Positions 1 to 8,770 of a stretch of 64,000 nucleotides of DNA are shown in pieces. Origin of the DNA: Flavobacterium psychroterrae. Lineage in GTDB: Bacteria > Bacteroidota > Bacteroidia > Flavobacteriales > Flavobacteriaceae. The stretch spans positions 309,200 through 373,199 of the forward strand of contig NZ_JAGYVZ010000003.1 of the NCBI RefSeq assembly GCF_018380615.1, read 5' to 3'. A model generated the notes under the pieces. The model searched no databases. It was not told the DNA's origin and saw only the letters and a program-made list of their open reading frames with translations. The position numbers and the translations under genes were made by a program. Every line of letters starts with the position of its first letter. The first letter of the stretch is position 1.

Positions 1-507
1 CTGCAATCTGTTTGCAACAGATGCATTGTATTGTTGATCACCTATTCTTAAAATAAATCCTCCAATGATTGATGGATCTACTATATTTTCTATTGTTATT
101 TTCTTATCTGATAATGTAGCTACTTTAGCTAAAACTTTAGCTTCAAGATCTGCATCCATAGGAATTGCTGTTGTAACTTTTGCTACTTCAACTCCATTAC
201 TTTCATCAAATAATTTCTTGTATTCCAGAGCAATTGCTTCCAGAATTTCGAATCTTTTGTTTTCAAATAATAAATGAAATAAACCTTTAGTTACTCCATT
301 TACATTTGCAAAAACTTCTAAAAGAGCACTTTCCTTAACTTCAACTTTTGTAGTTGGGTTTTGAATAAAGGTACTCAATTCTGAATTGGTGTCAATTACT
401 GTAGCAATCGACTTCATATCGTCATTCACAGTTTCAGCAACTCCTTTAGAGTTTGCTAAGTCCAGAATTGCTTTTGCATAACGAATTGCTGCTCTTGTAC
501 TTGCCAT
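1..507 (-). CDS. atpH: ATP synthase F1 subunit delta, 3' end cut by window edge
   Basis: Subunit delta (OSCP) is part of the peripheral stalk that joins the F1 head to the membrane b subunits of the proton ATP synthase. Reading from ATG at 507, the frame stays open to base 1 (169 codons). It begins MASTRAAIRYAKAILDLA, the usual helical delta N-terminus, and reaches the conserved C-terminal segment GGFILRIGDQQYNASV, so only about ten codons should be missing. It starts 4 bases after the atpF stop and is the last gene of atpB-E-F-H visible here. The alpha and gamma genes are expected beyond the edge, as in other Flavobacterium operons (inference). No internal defect was seen. Confidence 0.95.
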   Translation of the reverse strand, partial: MASTRAAIRYAKAILDLANSKGVAETVNDDMKSIATVIDTNSELSTFIQNPTTKVEVKESALLEVFANVNGVTKGLFHLLFENKRFEILEAIALEYKKLFDESNGVEVAKVTTAIPMDADLEAKVLAKVATLSDKKITIENIVDPSIIGGFILRIGDQQYNASVANRLQ

Positions 508-511
508 AATA

Positions 512-1012
512 TTAGTTTAACTTTACGTCACCTAACATTTTCTCAACTAATTTAGTTTGAGATTCTTTGTTAGATAATTCTTCTTTCAACAATTTTTCAG
601 CAATGCTTAATGATAAAGTTGAAACTTGTAATTTCAATTCTGCCATAGCAGCATTTTTTTCACTTTCGATAGCTGCTTTCGCCTGCTCGATCATTTTTTG
701 ACCTTGCTCTTGTGCTTCGTTTTTAGAATCAGCAATCATTTTCTCTCTCATTTCACGAGCTTCTTTTAGCATCGCGTCACGTTCTGCACGAGCTTCATTC
801 AAAATTCTTTGATTGTCAGCTTGTAAATTTTCCATTTCTCTCTTTGCATTTTCAGCAGAAAGTAATGCATTTTTAATACCTTCTTCTCTTGCTGTGATAG
901 ATTCCATAATTGGTTTCCATGCAAATTTTACTAAAAGTAAAATTAAAACCAACAAGATTAAAGCTTGCCAAAAGAATAAACCGAATGAAAAATCGTTAAT
1001 TAACTTATCCAT
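512..1012 (-). CDS. atpF: ATP synthase F0 subunit b
   Basis: Subunit b is the membrane-anchored dimeric stalk that holds F1 against rotation. The 166-residue protein has one N-terminal membrane helix (about residues 12-30, WQALILLVLILLLVKFAW), then the conserved KPIMESITAREE turn and a long charged helix rich in Ala, Glu, Lys and Gln that should form the coiled coil. Length is normal for the bacterial family. It lies between atpE (90-base gap) and atpH (4-base gap) on the same strand, so cotranscription is likely. Confidence 0.96.
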   Translation of the reverse strand: MDKLINDFSFGLFFWQALILLVLILLLVKFAWKPIMESITAREEGIKNALLSAENAKREMENLQADNQRILNEARAERDAMLKEAREMREKMIADSKNEAQEQGQKMIEQAKAAIESEKNAAMAELKLQVSTLSLSIAEKLLKEELSNKESQTKLVEKMLGDVKLN

Positions 1013-1102
1013 TTTATAACTATATTAAAATATTTAATTTCTTTTTTTAAAAGTAACAACACCTTTAACCAACCGTTAAAGATGTTGTTATTTCTTTCTT
1101 TA

Positions 1103-1300
1103 TTATTTTCCTAAGATTAAAGCAGCAAATGCTAAACCTTCTAATAAAGCCGCGATAATAATCATCGCAGTTTGAATTTTACCTGCAGCTTCTGGCTGAC
1201 GAGCAATAGCGTCCATAGCAGATCCACCGATTTTACCTAAACCTAAACCTGCTCCGATTACTACTAATCCAGCACCTACTAAAGTTGGAATTGTTCCCAT
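1103..1300 (-). CDS. atpE: ATP synthase F0 subunit c
   Basis: This is the rotor ring subunit. The 65-residue protein is a helical hairpin: a glycine-rich first helix (residues 4-22), the polar loop with ARQPE at 33-37, and a second helix carrying the ion-binding carboxylate Glu54 in ALLEGLAF. The residues around Glu54 (Leu-Glu-Gly) lack the extra polar side chains typical of sodium-binding rings, so proton coupling is inferred. It is slightly shorter than E. coli subunit c (79 aa), as is common in Bacteroidota. It sits 33 bases downstream of atpB. Confidence 0.95.
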   Translation of the reverse strand: MGTIPTLVGAGLVVIGAGLGLGKIGGSAMDAIARQPEAAGKIQTAMIIIAALLEGLAFAALILGK

Positions 1301-1333
1301 AACTATTTATATATATAAAATTAAACTTCTAAA

Positions 1334-2503
1334 TTAGATAATTACATTTTCATCAGCGTGGTGATGATCATGTTCCTGAACCGCCATACCTATAAACAAT
1401 GATGATAACATTGTGAAAATGAACGCCTGTAAAAATGCAACTAAAACTTCGATAACCGAAATAAATAATGTTAATCCCATAGAGATTGGCAAATCTGCAG
1501 CTAAATTTTTACCTACAAAGATCATTGCGATCAAACTCATAATTACTACGTGACCTGCAGTAATATTTGCATACAAACGAATTAATAATGCAAATGGTTT
1601 TGTTAATGTTCCTAAGATTTCAATTGGAGCTAAAATAATTTTCATTGGTACAGGAACTCCCGGCATCCAGAAAATGTGTCCCCAATATTCTTTGTTCGCA
1701 CTAAACTGAGTGATGATAAAAGTAAATGCAGCCAGACAAACTGTGATTGCAATATTTCCTGTAACATTAATTCCTAGTGGAGTCATACCTAATAAGTTTA
1801 ACAACCAAATAAAGAAAAATACGGTTAATAAGTAACCCATATATTTTCTGTATTTTTTTTCACCAATGTTAGGAATAGCGATTTCATCTCTGATAAAAAT
1901 AATAAGCGGCTCTAAAACTCTTCCAAATCCTGTTGGGATTGGTCCTTTTTTATATGATTTTGCTAATCCGGTAAACATTAAAAATAATAGAACTGAAACA
2001 AAAAGCATTGATACAACATTTTTTGTAATAGAAAAATCTAATGGCTTAACATTTTCAGGATGTCCGTGCTCATTAAAAGTAATGGTTCCGGCAGCATCTG
2101 TTTTGTAAATTTTACCGTGAACTAATTTGTAGAAGTTTCCATCAACTGCTGCAACTTCTTCACCGTGGTGTAATTTTGAAGATGAGAAAATTTTCAAACC
2201 TCCATCAATAAGGATAACGGGTAATGGGAAACCATAATGTTTATTTTCCTTTTCATCTGAAAAGAAAACAAAATCATGGGAATCTTGTAAGTGATGATCA
2301 ATAAAGGCATCCACTTTTGCTTTTGGATCAAGAGCTTCATGCTCTCCCTCCAAAGGTGCGTTATGCGAAATTACTTTCTCTTCATGAGCGGTCTCGATCT
2401 GTACGTGCGTTGAGTCATTCTCTGAATTTGCAAAACTCATAACTGGAGAACAAGCTACTAAAGCTGCAAGAATAAATTTGAGCGGTTTGTTGGAAATCAC
2501 CAT
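1334..2503 (-). CDS. atpB: ATP synthase F0 subunit a with periplasmic N-terminal extension
   Basis: Subunit a forms the proton half-channels against the c-ring. At 389 residues it is much longer than E. coli subunit a (271). The extra part is a cleavable-looking signal sequence (residues 1-25, FILAALVACSPVMSFA) and about 110 hydrophilic His- and Glu-rich residues before the first channel helix. The essential arginine is Arg309 in LLIRLYANITAGH, and the last two helices contain ISVIEVLVAFLQAFIF. The tail is His-rich (QEHDHHH). Such an extended form is known from Bacteroidota. It is preceded by its own promoter-like sequence and followed by atpE. Confidence 0.95.
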   Translation of the reverse strand: MVISNKPLKFILAALVACSPVMSFANSENDSTHVQIETAHEEKVISHNAPLEGEHEALDPKAKVDAFIDHHLQDSHDFVFFSDEKENKHYGFPLPVILIDGGLKIFSSSKLHHGEEVAAVDGNFYKLVHGKIYKTDAAGTITFNEHGHPENVKPLDFSITKNVVSMLFVSVLLFLMFTGLAKSYKKGPIPTGFGRVLEPLIIFIRDEIAIPNIGEKKYRKYMGYLLTVFFFIWLLNLLGMTPLGINVTGNIAITVCLAAFTFIITQFSANKEYWGHIFWMPGVPVPMKIILAPIEILGTLTKPFALLIRLYANITAGHVVIMSLIAMIFVGKNLAADLPISMGLTLFISVIEVLVAFLQAFIFTMLSSLFIGMAVQEHDHHHADENVII

Positions 2504-2546
2504 ATCTGTTAAAAATCTTATTTTTTTACGTTTCTAAAATTTGGTG

Positions 2547-2574
2547 CAAAGGTACATTTTTTATTAATATTCAA
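2547..2574 (-). promoter_or_regulatory. Bacteroidota-type promoter of atpB
   Basis: On the minus strand TTG (2572-2574) is followed after 17 bases by TACCTTTG (2547-2554), matching the Flavobacterium -33 TTG / -7 TAnnTTTG consensus. It lies about 45 bases before the atpB ATG. This would give the atpBEFH genes their own transcript beside any read-through from sprE-bactofilin. Assignment is by consensus only. Confidence 0.6.
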
Positions 2575-2622
2575 AAGGATATGAAAAATTATTTTTGAAC
2601 CTTGTTTTACAGAATCGTTATT

Positions 2623-3015
2623 TTAATGCTTTTCATTTAGTAATCGGACAGTTAAAAGCGTCTCAAATAACAAAAATAAAATAAATGTTACAAAAAAATT
2701 GATTTTTTCAACCATGACCTCTGCGTTATGATTTTCTAAAATCGGTCTCAAAATTAAATATCCTATTAACATTTGAGTAAAAGTTCCAAATAAAAAAGCC
2801 ATCCCGATAATCTCAAAATTCTTCTTTTTTACTATTAGTAATATAAGGTATAGTAAAGCGGAAATTCCGAAAAAAATCAAATACAAAAATTCTATACTAT
2901 AATAAAAGTTTTGAGTATTTACCCCGAAAACTAAAAATGCTGCTTTGTGCAAAATAAAAGCTGCCAAAGCAAATAAGAATAAATGTAAGATGGATTTGTA
3001 ATTTTTTAAAAGCAT
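2623..3015 (-). CDS. Small membrane protein between atpZ and atpB (DUF6168-like)
   Basis: A 130-residue protein with four predicted membrane helices (about residues 10-30, 42-62, 70-90, 104-124). ATG at 3015 is preferred over an upstream in-frame TTG (3033), since it directly precedes the first hydrophobic helix. Position and size match the small membrane protein (annotated DUF6168 in Flavobacteriaceae, from memory) that sits between AtpZ and AtpB. Function is unknown; a role in F0 assembly or ion handling is inferred only from position. It is on the atp strand, 55 bases after atpZ. Confidence 0.7.
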   Translation of the reverse strand: MLLKNYKSILHLFLFALAAFILHKAAFLVFGVNTQNFYYSIEFLYLIFFGISALLYLILLIVKKKNFEIIGMAFLFGTFTQMLIGYLILRPILENHNAEVMVEKINFFVTFILFLLFETLLTVRLLNEKH

Positions 3016-3070
3016 TGAAATATTTTTCTGCAAAGATGCAACATTTATTTAAAGTGCTTTAAAACATAAA

Positions 3071-3298
3071 TTACTTTGTTTTATTGATGTCGTTAACCTG
3101 ACGGATAACATTATATAAGGCAAGGCCAACGCCTAACATTACAAAAATAGTATTATAATATACTTTTGGACTTGGATGATTTTCATCTAACCATGTGCCA
3201 AAATATGAAAACACAAAAATAATAATCCCCATTTGAACGGGAATATTAATAAGCGGCAACCATTTATTCCTTCTGTTTTTGTTCGGCTCCTTTTCCAT
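3071..3298 (-). CDS. atpZ: AtpZ/AtpI family protein
   Basis: A 75-residue protein with a basic N-terminus (KNRRNKWLP) and two membrane helices (about residues 17-35 and 48-65) separated by the polar loop DENHPSPK. Proteins of this family are encoded at the head of atp operons; some help assemble the c-ring and others have been linked to magnesium or calcium uptake. The start overlaps the bactofilin gene by 35 bases, so translation of the two is probably coupled. Confidence 0.8.
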   Translation of the reverse strand: MEKEPNKNRRNKWLPLINIPVQMGIIIFVFSYFGTWLDENHPSPKVYYNTIFVMLGVGLALYNVIRQVNDINKTK

Positions 3299-3674
3299 CT
3301 TTTAAAGTTACTTCTTTATTATTTGTCAGCATCGTACATGTAGCGGTAAAATCAGCTCCTGGTTCAATAGAAAGTTTTCCCACAGCAACTTCACCATGAA
3401 TTTTTGCCGATGCTTTTATATTAAGGATTTCTAACACTTTTATTTTTCCCTGAAACAAACCTTCAATATCTGCATTGTTGCAAACAATTTCGCCTTTTAC
3501 AACGCCCGATGCTCCTATAACTAATTTTCCCTGCGAAGTGAAGTTTCCTATCAATTCTCCATCTAATCTAAAATCAGCTTTAGAAACAATATCACCTATA
3601 ATAGATGTTCCTTCAACGATTCTGTTTGTTTTTCCTAAAAGTTCTGTTCCGTTTTTTTTGACTTTATCAAACAT
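3264..3674 (-). CDS. Bactofilin (polymer-forming cytoskeletal protein)
   Basis: A 136-residue protein of the bactofilin family, which self-assembles into filaments without nucleotide and often scaffolds envelope machines. The core (about residues 18-110) shows the rung-like alternation of glycines and hydrophobics of a right-handed beta-helix, e.g. GELIGNFTSQGKLVIGASGVVKGE. The N-terminus is short and polar and the C-terminus ends in a Lys/Glu-rich tail. It starts 5 bases after the PorW/SprE-like gene and overlaps atpZ. A role in organising gliding or envelope structures is inferred from that neighbour. Confidence 0.88.
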   Translation of the reverse strand: MFDKVKKNGTELLGKTNRIVEGTSIIGDIVSKADFRLDGELIGNFTSQGKLVIGASGVVKGEIVCNNADIEGLFQGKIKVLEILNIKASAKIHGEVAVGKLSIEPGADFTATCTMLTNNKEVTLKDGKGAEQKQKE

Positions 3675-3679
3675 GATTA

Positions 3680-6298
3680 TTATGGGTTTTTAGGAGCTAA
3701 ATAAGCTTCAAGATTTTTTTTAATTTGTATTACTTTATAATTTTCATTCGACATAATAATTGCCGGATGTGTGATTATATATTTTTTATCTTCTCTTAAA
3801 ATTCCTGCAACATCTCTTGCGTATGCTTCTGATTTTATACCATGAATAACTATAAAACTTTCTGTTTTATTATACTTGTCAAAAGAAGTTGTTAGCCTTT
3901 CAAAATTTTCAACTAAGAAAAATACTCTGATTGCTTCTTCAATTTTTTTAATTGTTTTAGTATCATTATTAGGAATCAAATATAAAATTTTCCAACTTTT
4001 AGTATCAACTGATGTAAAGTCAAGTTTTTCTAAACCAGGGATTTGTTTCTCTAAAATTTCGCGGGCATTTTTTCCTTCGTCACTATTTGGATAATCATCT
4101 GCAACTGTTTCTAAACCTTTTTTATAAGCCGCCAGACCATATACTTTTCCTAATGTATTTGCTTTTAGCAGTTCATATTTAGAAACAATTTCATCACCGG
4201 CGTATTGATTGATCAAATTATCAATATTATCTAACACAGTATCAAACTGTTCTTCCTGAAATAATTTATACCATTTTTTATATTCTTTATCAGGCGAAGT
4301 TAAATCATCTGCATTTGTATTATTTAAAATTTGTGCATATCTGGAATTTGGATATTTTGTAGTGATATCAAACTTAACAGATTCAGCTTTGGCTGGATTT
4401 GTAATTTGATATATTTTGTACAAATTATACATCGTAGGCAAAATCAATTTCTCCTCCGGATTATTTCGTAACAATTGTTCTAATTTGGCACTAGCCAAAT
4501 TATATTCCTTAAATTTCTCTTTGTAAATAAGACCTAATTGATAATATGCAAAATTACGTTCTACTCCAATGCTATCAATTGCCAACTGCGTTTTTGGAAG
4601 TTGTTTTTCGTAAAAATCAGTGGTATATTTTTCAACAACAACTGAGTCTTTTAATGCATTTGCTAAATCCTGATCGTTGTTTATTGTATCATTCATTGCT
4701 GCATTATTAGCAGATTTTATTGAGGCTAATCTCCAGTTTCCGCCCACAGTTCTATTACCCCACATTTTCTTGAATTGCAATTTTCCGTAAGCAACTGTTG
4801 TTGGATTATAAAAATAAAAAGTACTTGTGCTCGCCGTTTCATTTCCTGATGGAGGATTAAATGCTCCTATGCCCGGATCACTTTTTCCAAGCGAATTAGG
4901 GTTTATAGCAGTTGGTCCGTTATTAGCATTTGTATTACGGTCTATAATCGCTAATCTTTCCTTTTCTTTTTCCTCTAAAATTCGTTTTGCTTCGTCTTTC
5001 TTTTTAAGCTCTGCAATATAACTTTCAAAGTATAATTTTCTATCGGGCGCAGGTAAACCGTACACTTTAATTATACTGTCGTTACGTTTTGCAATTCCTT
5101 CGTATTTAATTACGTTGTGTAAGTTTTTTCTGTTTTTTTGGATAAAAGCAAACTCTCTCGTTTTAGGGTCTAATTTTACTAATGTACTGTCATAATATTT
5201 TGCCGCCATCGAATAATCTGTATCTTTAAAATACATATTCCCAATATTTCTATAAGCCGAAGCAACTAAATATGGATCTTTAGATTTTCTGCCCAATGAT
5301 TCATTATAAAACATCAGCGCACTGTCTTGTACCTTGTAGTTATCGTAAAAAACACCCATTTCATAAAACAGAACATCATAATAAGGTCGGTTTTCACGAT
5401 CTGCAACTAACTTGTTGTACATTTTAAGAAACAATTTTTTATCACCATTTTCATAGTCAAACATTTGTGCTTTTTTGGCATAAGCATGCATCATGTATTT
5501 TCTATCTGCTTTTCGATTCATATCAATTACTCCGTCATAAAAATAACTGGCACTATCTTTTTTTCCGGCTTCCTGATACATCTGCCCTAAAATAAAACGA
5601 TATCTTGCTTTGTCCTCGTTTATTCTGCTAAATTGTTCTGCAATTCTAAGTCTTGAAACGGCGCTGTCTTTTTCTTCTAAATTTAAAAACGCTTCTGCTA
5701 ATAAAGCATTTGCATCAGAAAAAGTTTGTTTGTTTAAATCTGTCTTTTTTAATAAAAGCTTGATGTTTTTTAAAGCAATAGCATCATTTCCTAAACGCAT
5801 ATTTGTTTTTTCGCGCCAGATTTTTGCTGTATAAATATTACTGCTGTTTGGATATTTATATAAAATATAATTAAATGCTTCGAGAGCCGGAATAAAGCGC
5901 TGATCATAATATCTGGCTTTTCCCAGCATTAAATAAGCTTCATCAATTTGAGAATTTCGTTCTCTTCCGCCAATATTCATGGAGTGTTTTTGAATGGCTT
6001 TTGTAGCTTTAGTTTCTGCTTTTTCAAAATCCGGATTTTTTGCTTTGTCAACCTCTGAAAAATTTTCATCGATTTGCATTTTTTCTATCGGGAGCGTTTC
6101 CCAGAAATTATCCTGATTATTTGCCTGAATAGATTTTAATCCTTTATCAAGACCAATGCCTCCATTGTACAAAATGTTATATTTTGTACTTAGAGCATGT
6201 GAATTTCTAGCTAAAAAAGTGTTTTTCTTGGTAGAACATGCTATCAAAAGAAACAAAAAGACAAGAAAAAGACTATATTTAAGTGTATTGTTTTTCAA
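3680..6298 (-). CDS. sprE: T9SS/gliding TPR lipoprotein PorW/SprE
   Basis: An 872-residue outer-membrane-type lipoprotein. The signal peptide ends in a lipobox (LLIAC, lipidated Cys21). The body is a run of tetratricopeptide-like helical repeats (e.g. AYLMLGKARYYDQRFIPALEAF near 125-147, ASAYRNIGNMYFKDTDYSMAAKYYD near 345-367, and a second block from about 580). Architecture, length and its place before a bactofilin and the atp genes match SprE of Flavobacterium johnsoniae (PorW in Porphyromonas), needed for type IX secretion and gliding. The start is TTG at 6298; no ATG lies between it and the signal peptide. It is the first gene of the minus-strand run to atpH. Confidence 0.88.
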   Translation of the reverse strand: MKNNTLKYSLFLVFLFLLIACSTKKNTFLARNSHALSTKYNILYNGGIGLDKGLKSIQANNQDNFWETLPIEKMQIDENFSEVDKAKNPDFEKAETKATKAIQKHSMNIGGRERNSQIDEAYLMLGKARYYDQRFIPALEAFNYILYKYPNSSNIYTAKIWREKTNMRLGNDAIALKNIKLLLKKTDLNKQTFSDANALLAEAFLNLEEKDSAVSRLRIAEQFSRINEDKARYRFILGQMYQEAGKKDSASYFYDGVIDMNRKADRKYMMHAYAKKAQMFDYENGDKKLFLKMYNKLVADRENRPYYDVLFYEMGVFYDNYKVQDSALMFYNESLGRKSKDPYLVASAYRNIGNMYFKDTDYSMAAKYYDSTLVKLDPKTREFAFIQKNRKNLHNVIKYEGIAKRNDSIIKVYGLPAPDRKLYFESYIAELKKKDEAKRILEEKEKERLAIIDRNTNANNGPTAINPNSLGKSDPGIGAFNPPSGNETASTSTFYFYNPTTVAYGKLQFKKMWGNRTVGGNWRLASIKSANNAAMNDTINNDQDLANALKDSVVVEKYTTDFYEKQLPKTQLAIDSIGVERNFAYYQLGLIYKEKFKEYNLASAKLEQLLRNNPEEKLILPTMYNLYKIYQITNPAKAESVKFDITTKYPNSRYAQILNNTNADDLTSPDKEYKKWYKLFQEEQFDTVLDNIDNLINQYAGDEIVSKYELLKANTLGKVYGLAAYKKGLETVADDYPNSDEGKNAREILEKQIPGLEKLDFTSVDTKSWKILYLIPNNDTKTIKKIEEAIRVFFLVENFERLTTSFDKYNKTESFIVIHGIKSEAYARDVAGILREDKKYIITHPAIIMSNENYKVIQIKKNLEAYLAPKNP

Positions 6299-6386
6299 TA
6301 GAAAGAGTTTAAATCAATTAACTTCTAAATTAGATTTTTAGTATAATGACGGGTAAAAATACGCTTCTTTTTGAAATTATAGTGGT

Positions 6387-7082
6387 TTAAACAGCAAAAA
6401 ACAATTCCAGTTCTTGTAAGGTTTCTTCCGAAGTTTGAATATCTTTTACAATTTCGCCTTTATTAAGTGCTACAATTCTATCGCAAACCTCTACCGTATG
6501 CTGCAAATCGTGACTGGAAACCAGAACTGTAACATTAGGATTATCGGCTAAATCTTTTATGATTTTTTTTAATCTGCTCACGGTTGTCGGATCTAAATTT
6601 GCAAAAGGTTCATCTAGTATGACAACTTCAGGATTACCAATAAGTGTTGCAATAATCCCCACTTTCTTTTGATTTCCTTTTGATAAATCTCTTAAATATT
6701 TTTTATTGTTCAGGATTTCTCCATTAAAAAATTCTTCATGTTGGGCTAAAAGTGAATCGATATCGGCTTTGTTCTGATGGCGCAAATCTCCAATAAAATA
6801 AAAGTATTCCTCAGGAGTTAAATACCCAATCAGGAAACTTTCATCCAGAAAAGATCCCGTAAAAGATTTCCATTTTTCACTTGTATTTACCTGAATATTA
6901 TTGCTTGTAATATTTCCGGTCGATGGCTGAATCAAATCTAATAACAAACTGAAAAAAGTAGTTTTTCCCGCTCCGTTATTTCCCACTAATCCAAAACTCT
7001 GACCTCTTGGAATTTCAAGATTATTAATATTTAAAACGGTAGTTTCGTTATATATTTTTGAAAGTTTATTTACTTGTATCAT
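6387..7082 (-). CDS. ABC transporter ATP-binding protein
   Basis: A 231-residue ABC ATPase. Walker A is GLVGNNGAGKTT (about 32-43), the signature is DLSKGNQKK (about 133-141), Walker B is VVILDEPFANLD (about 153-164), and the switch His is in SSHD (about 190). It lacks substrate-specific extensions. It follows the DUF5687 membrane protein gene by about 100 bases on the same strand, and the pair probably forms an exporter of unknown substrate, resembling type-V (ABC-2-like) exporters. Confidence 0.9.
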   Translation of the reverse strand: MIQVNKLSKIYNETTVLNINNLEIPRGQSFGLVGNNGAGKTTFFSLLLDLIQPSTGNITSNNIQVNTSEKWKSFTGSFLDESFLIGYLTPEEYFYFIGDLRHQNKADIDSLLAQHEEFFNGEILNNKKYLRDLSKGNQKKVGIIATLIGNPEVVILDEPFANLDPTTVSRLKKIIKDLADNPNVTVLVSSHDLQHTVEVCDRIVALNKGEIVKDIQTSEETLQELELFFAV

Positions 7083-7181
7083 TTTTTTATTGGTTTAATT
7101 GTTGATTTGGTTAATTGTTAATTTGCTTGTTTTCAATATGATAAAAAAATATCTCATTATCAAATTGGCAAATTCTCTAAT

Positions 7182-8642
7182 TTAGTTCTTTTGTTTATAA
7201 GCGCTTATAGTATTGTATTTTTCGATTTTATATCTTTTTTCGATTAAGGAAAAAACCTTGTCTTTAAAAATAAAACCTAAAATTCCAGCTCCTGCAACTA
7301 ATGCTAAACCAATAGTTTTGTTTCCTAAATAAAGTCCAATTGCGTAGAGTCCTAATGGTAATAATAATTTTGGTAATGTCAATAACATCGCACTTACATT
7401 AAACGCTTTTTTATCTCCAAAAGCGCCTCCAGCAGAACTTAAATCGATTGGTGTTTTTGTAAATGCTCCGCCTAAAAGTACTAAGTGCGAATTGACTCCA
7501 ATGTTGTAAATTGCACCAACAACGATAGTGAGATAAATTTCCCATCCGTAAAAAAGATAAAACGAAGCGATAATTGTCGAAATAAAAGTAGCAATAACAA
7601 TTAGCCACCATTTTGAAGTAATATAACCGCGATACGGAATATTTTGTGTCATCATTAATTGATAATACGAACTATCCCAACTTGGTACAAACTGACCAAA
7701 GACAAATAAAAATCCTCCTGAAACAAATATTCCGGCAAAAATATGCATCACTTCCGGTTGATGTGTGTTTCCGAAAAAGATAAATCCATAAAACAAAAAG
7801 AAAATACTCATTACAATAGTCGTTTTTGACCTTTTGTTTCTTTTGATTAACTTGATGTCGTTTTTAAGAAACGTTCCTAATGTGCCGAATTGGTTGAGCC
7901 AGGAAAGGTTTTCGGTTGTAGCAATATCTTCCTTTTTAGAAAGTCCGGCATCTAAAAACAAATTGTTTTTGAAATACCTAAAAGTAAAAACATATAATCC
8001 CGCTAACACCAGAATTGGAATTAAAAACAATCCTTTTGTTTCATAAAATCCTTGAAAAACAGGCGCTGTAAAAGTCGTAATATCAAATACTTTATAATAT
8101 TGTGCTGCAGCCAAAGCAAGAATTAAAGCAATGAAAACAACAAATAATTTATCAATATTACTTAATATAATATTCAGGAAATTGTTGATGTATATTAAAG
8201 AGAAAGCTGCTAAAAGCCAAAAAGTAATTTCTGCAGTATCATAACCTTCCAGAACTAACACAATTGAAAAAGGAATAAAGAAAAGTGCGTGAACCCAATT
8301 AAAAAAAGACAAAGCAGTTTTACCTAATGAAAAATGAACAATTGTGGGCTTTTTGAAAGGTAAAATCAATAACGGTTTGATATTCAATACCGGAATTGCC
8401 TGCATCAACAAGCGAATCACAAGATCGAGCAGAAAATAATAAATCAGGAATTTATTGATCGTTGATAATGGTTCGAGATTCATTTTTCTAAGTACATAAA
8501 ATGCTCCAACGCCCATGCCGATAAAAATTAACGAAAAATAGACCATCAAAAAGCCTATTAAAATTTTCATTGCCACATTTGCACCAAATGATGCAGATCT
8601 GGTAAAGGTTTTCCATTCCAGATAAATAAACTTTTTAATCAT
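7182..8642 (-). CDS. DUF5687 family membrane protein (ABC exporter permease)
   Basis: The frame is open from 8768, but ATG at 8642 (MIKKFIYLEWKTFTRS) is the likely start because the upstream 42 residues are not hydrophobic or conserved-looking and run into the promoter region. The resulting 486-residue protein has about ten membrane helices in two groups around a charged central loop (DIKLIKRNKRSKTT). The N-terminal amphipathic segment followed by helices resembles ABC-2 permeases. It is encoded just upstream of an ABC ATPase, so it is taken as its membrane partner. Substrate cannot be inferred. Confidence 0.8.
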   Translation of the reverse strand: MIKKFIYLEWKTFTRSASFGANVAMKILIGFLMVYFSLIFIGMGVGAFYVLRKMNLEPLSTINKFLIYYFLLDLVIRLLMQAIPVLNIKPLLILPFKKPTIVHFSLGKTALSFFNWVHALFFIPFSIVLVLEGYDTAEITFWLLAAFSLIYINNFLNIILSNIDKLFVVFIALILALAAAQYYKVFDITTFTAPVFQGFYETKGLFLIPILVLAGLYVFTFRYFKNNLFLDAGLSKKEDIATTENLSWLNQFGTLGTFLKNDIKLIKRNKRSKTTIVMSIFFLFYGFIFFGNTHQPEVMHIFAGIFVSGGFLFVFGQFVPSWDSSYYQLMMTQNIPYRGYITSKWWLIVIATFISTIIASFYLFYGWEIYLTIVVGAIYNIGVNSHLVLLGGAFTKTPIDLSSAGGAFGDKKAFNVSAMLLTLPKLLLPLGLYAIGLYLGNKTIGLALVAGAGILGFIFKDKVFSLIEKRYKIEKYNTISAYKQKN

Positions 8643-8770
8643 GGTTATTTGGTTTTCAGTTTTGTAGTAAGAGCTCAAATGTAAGTAAACGTTACAAAAA
8701 AAGTTAAAAATAATAATTTCGTGCCTGACATTTAATTGCCGTTTGCTACTTTTGCATAAAATATACAATC

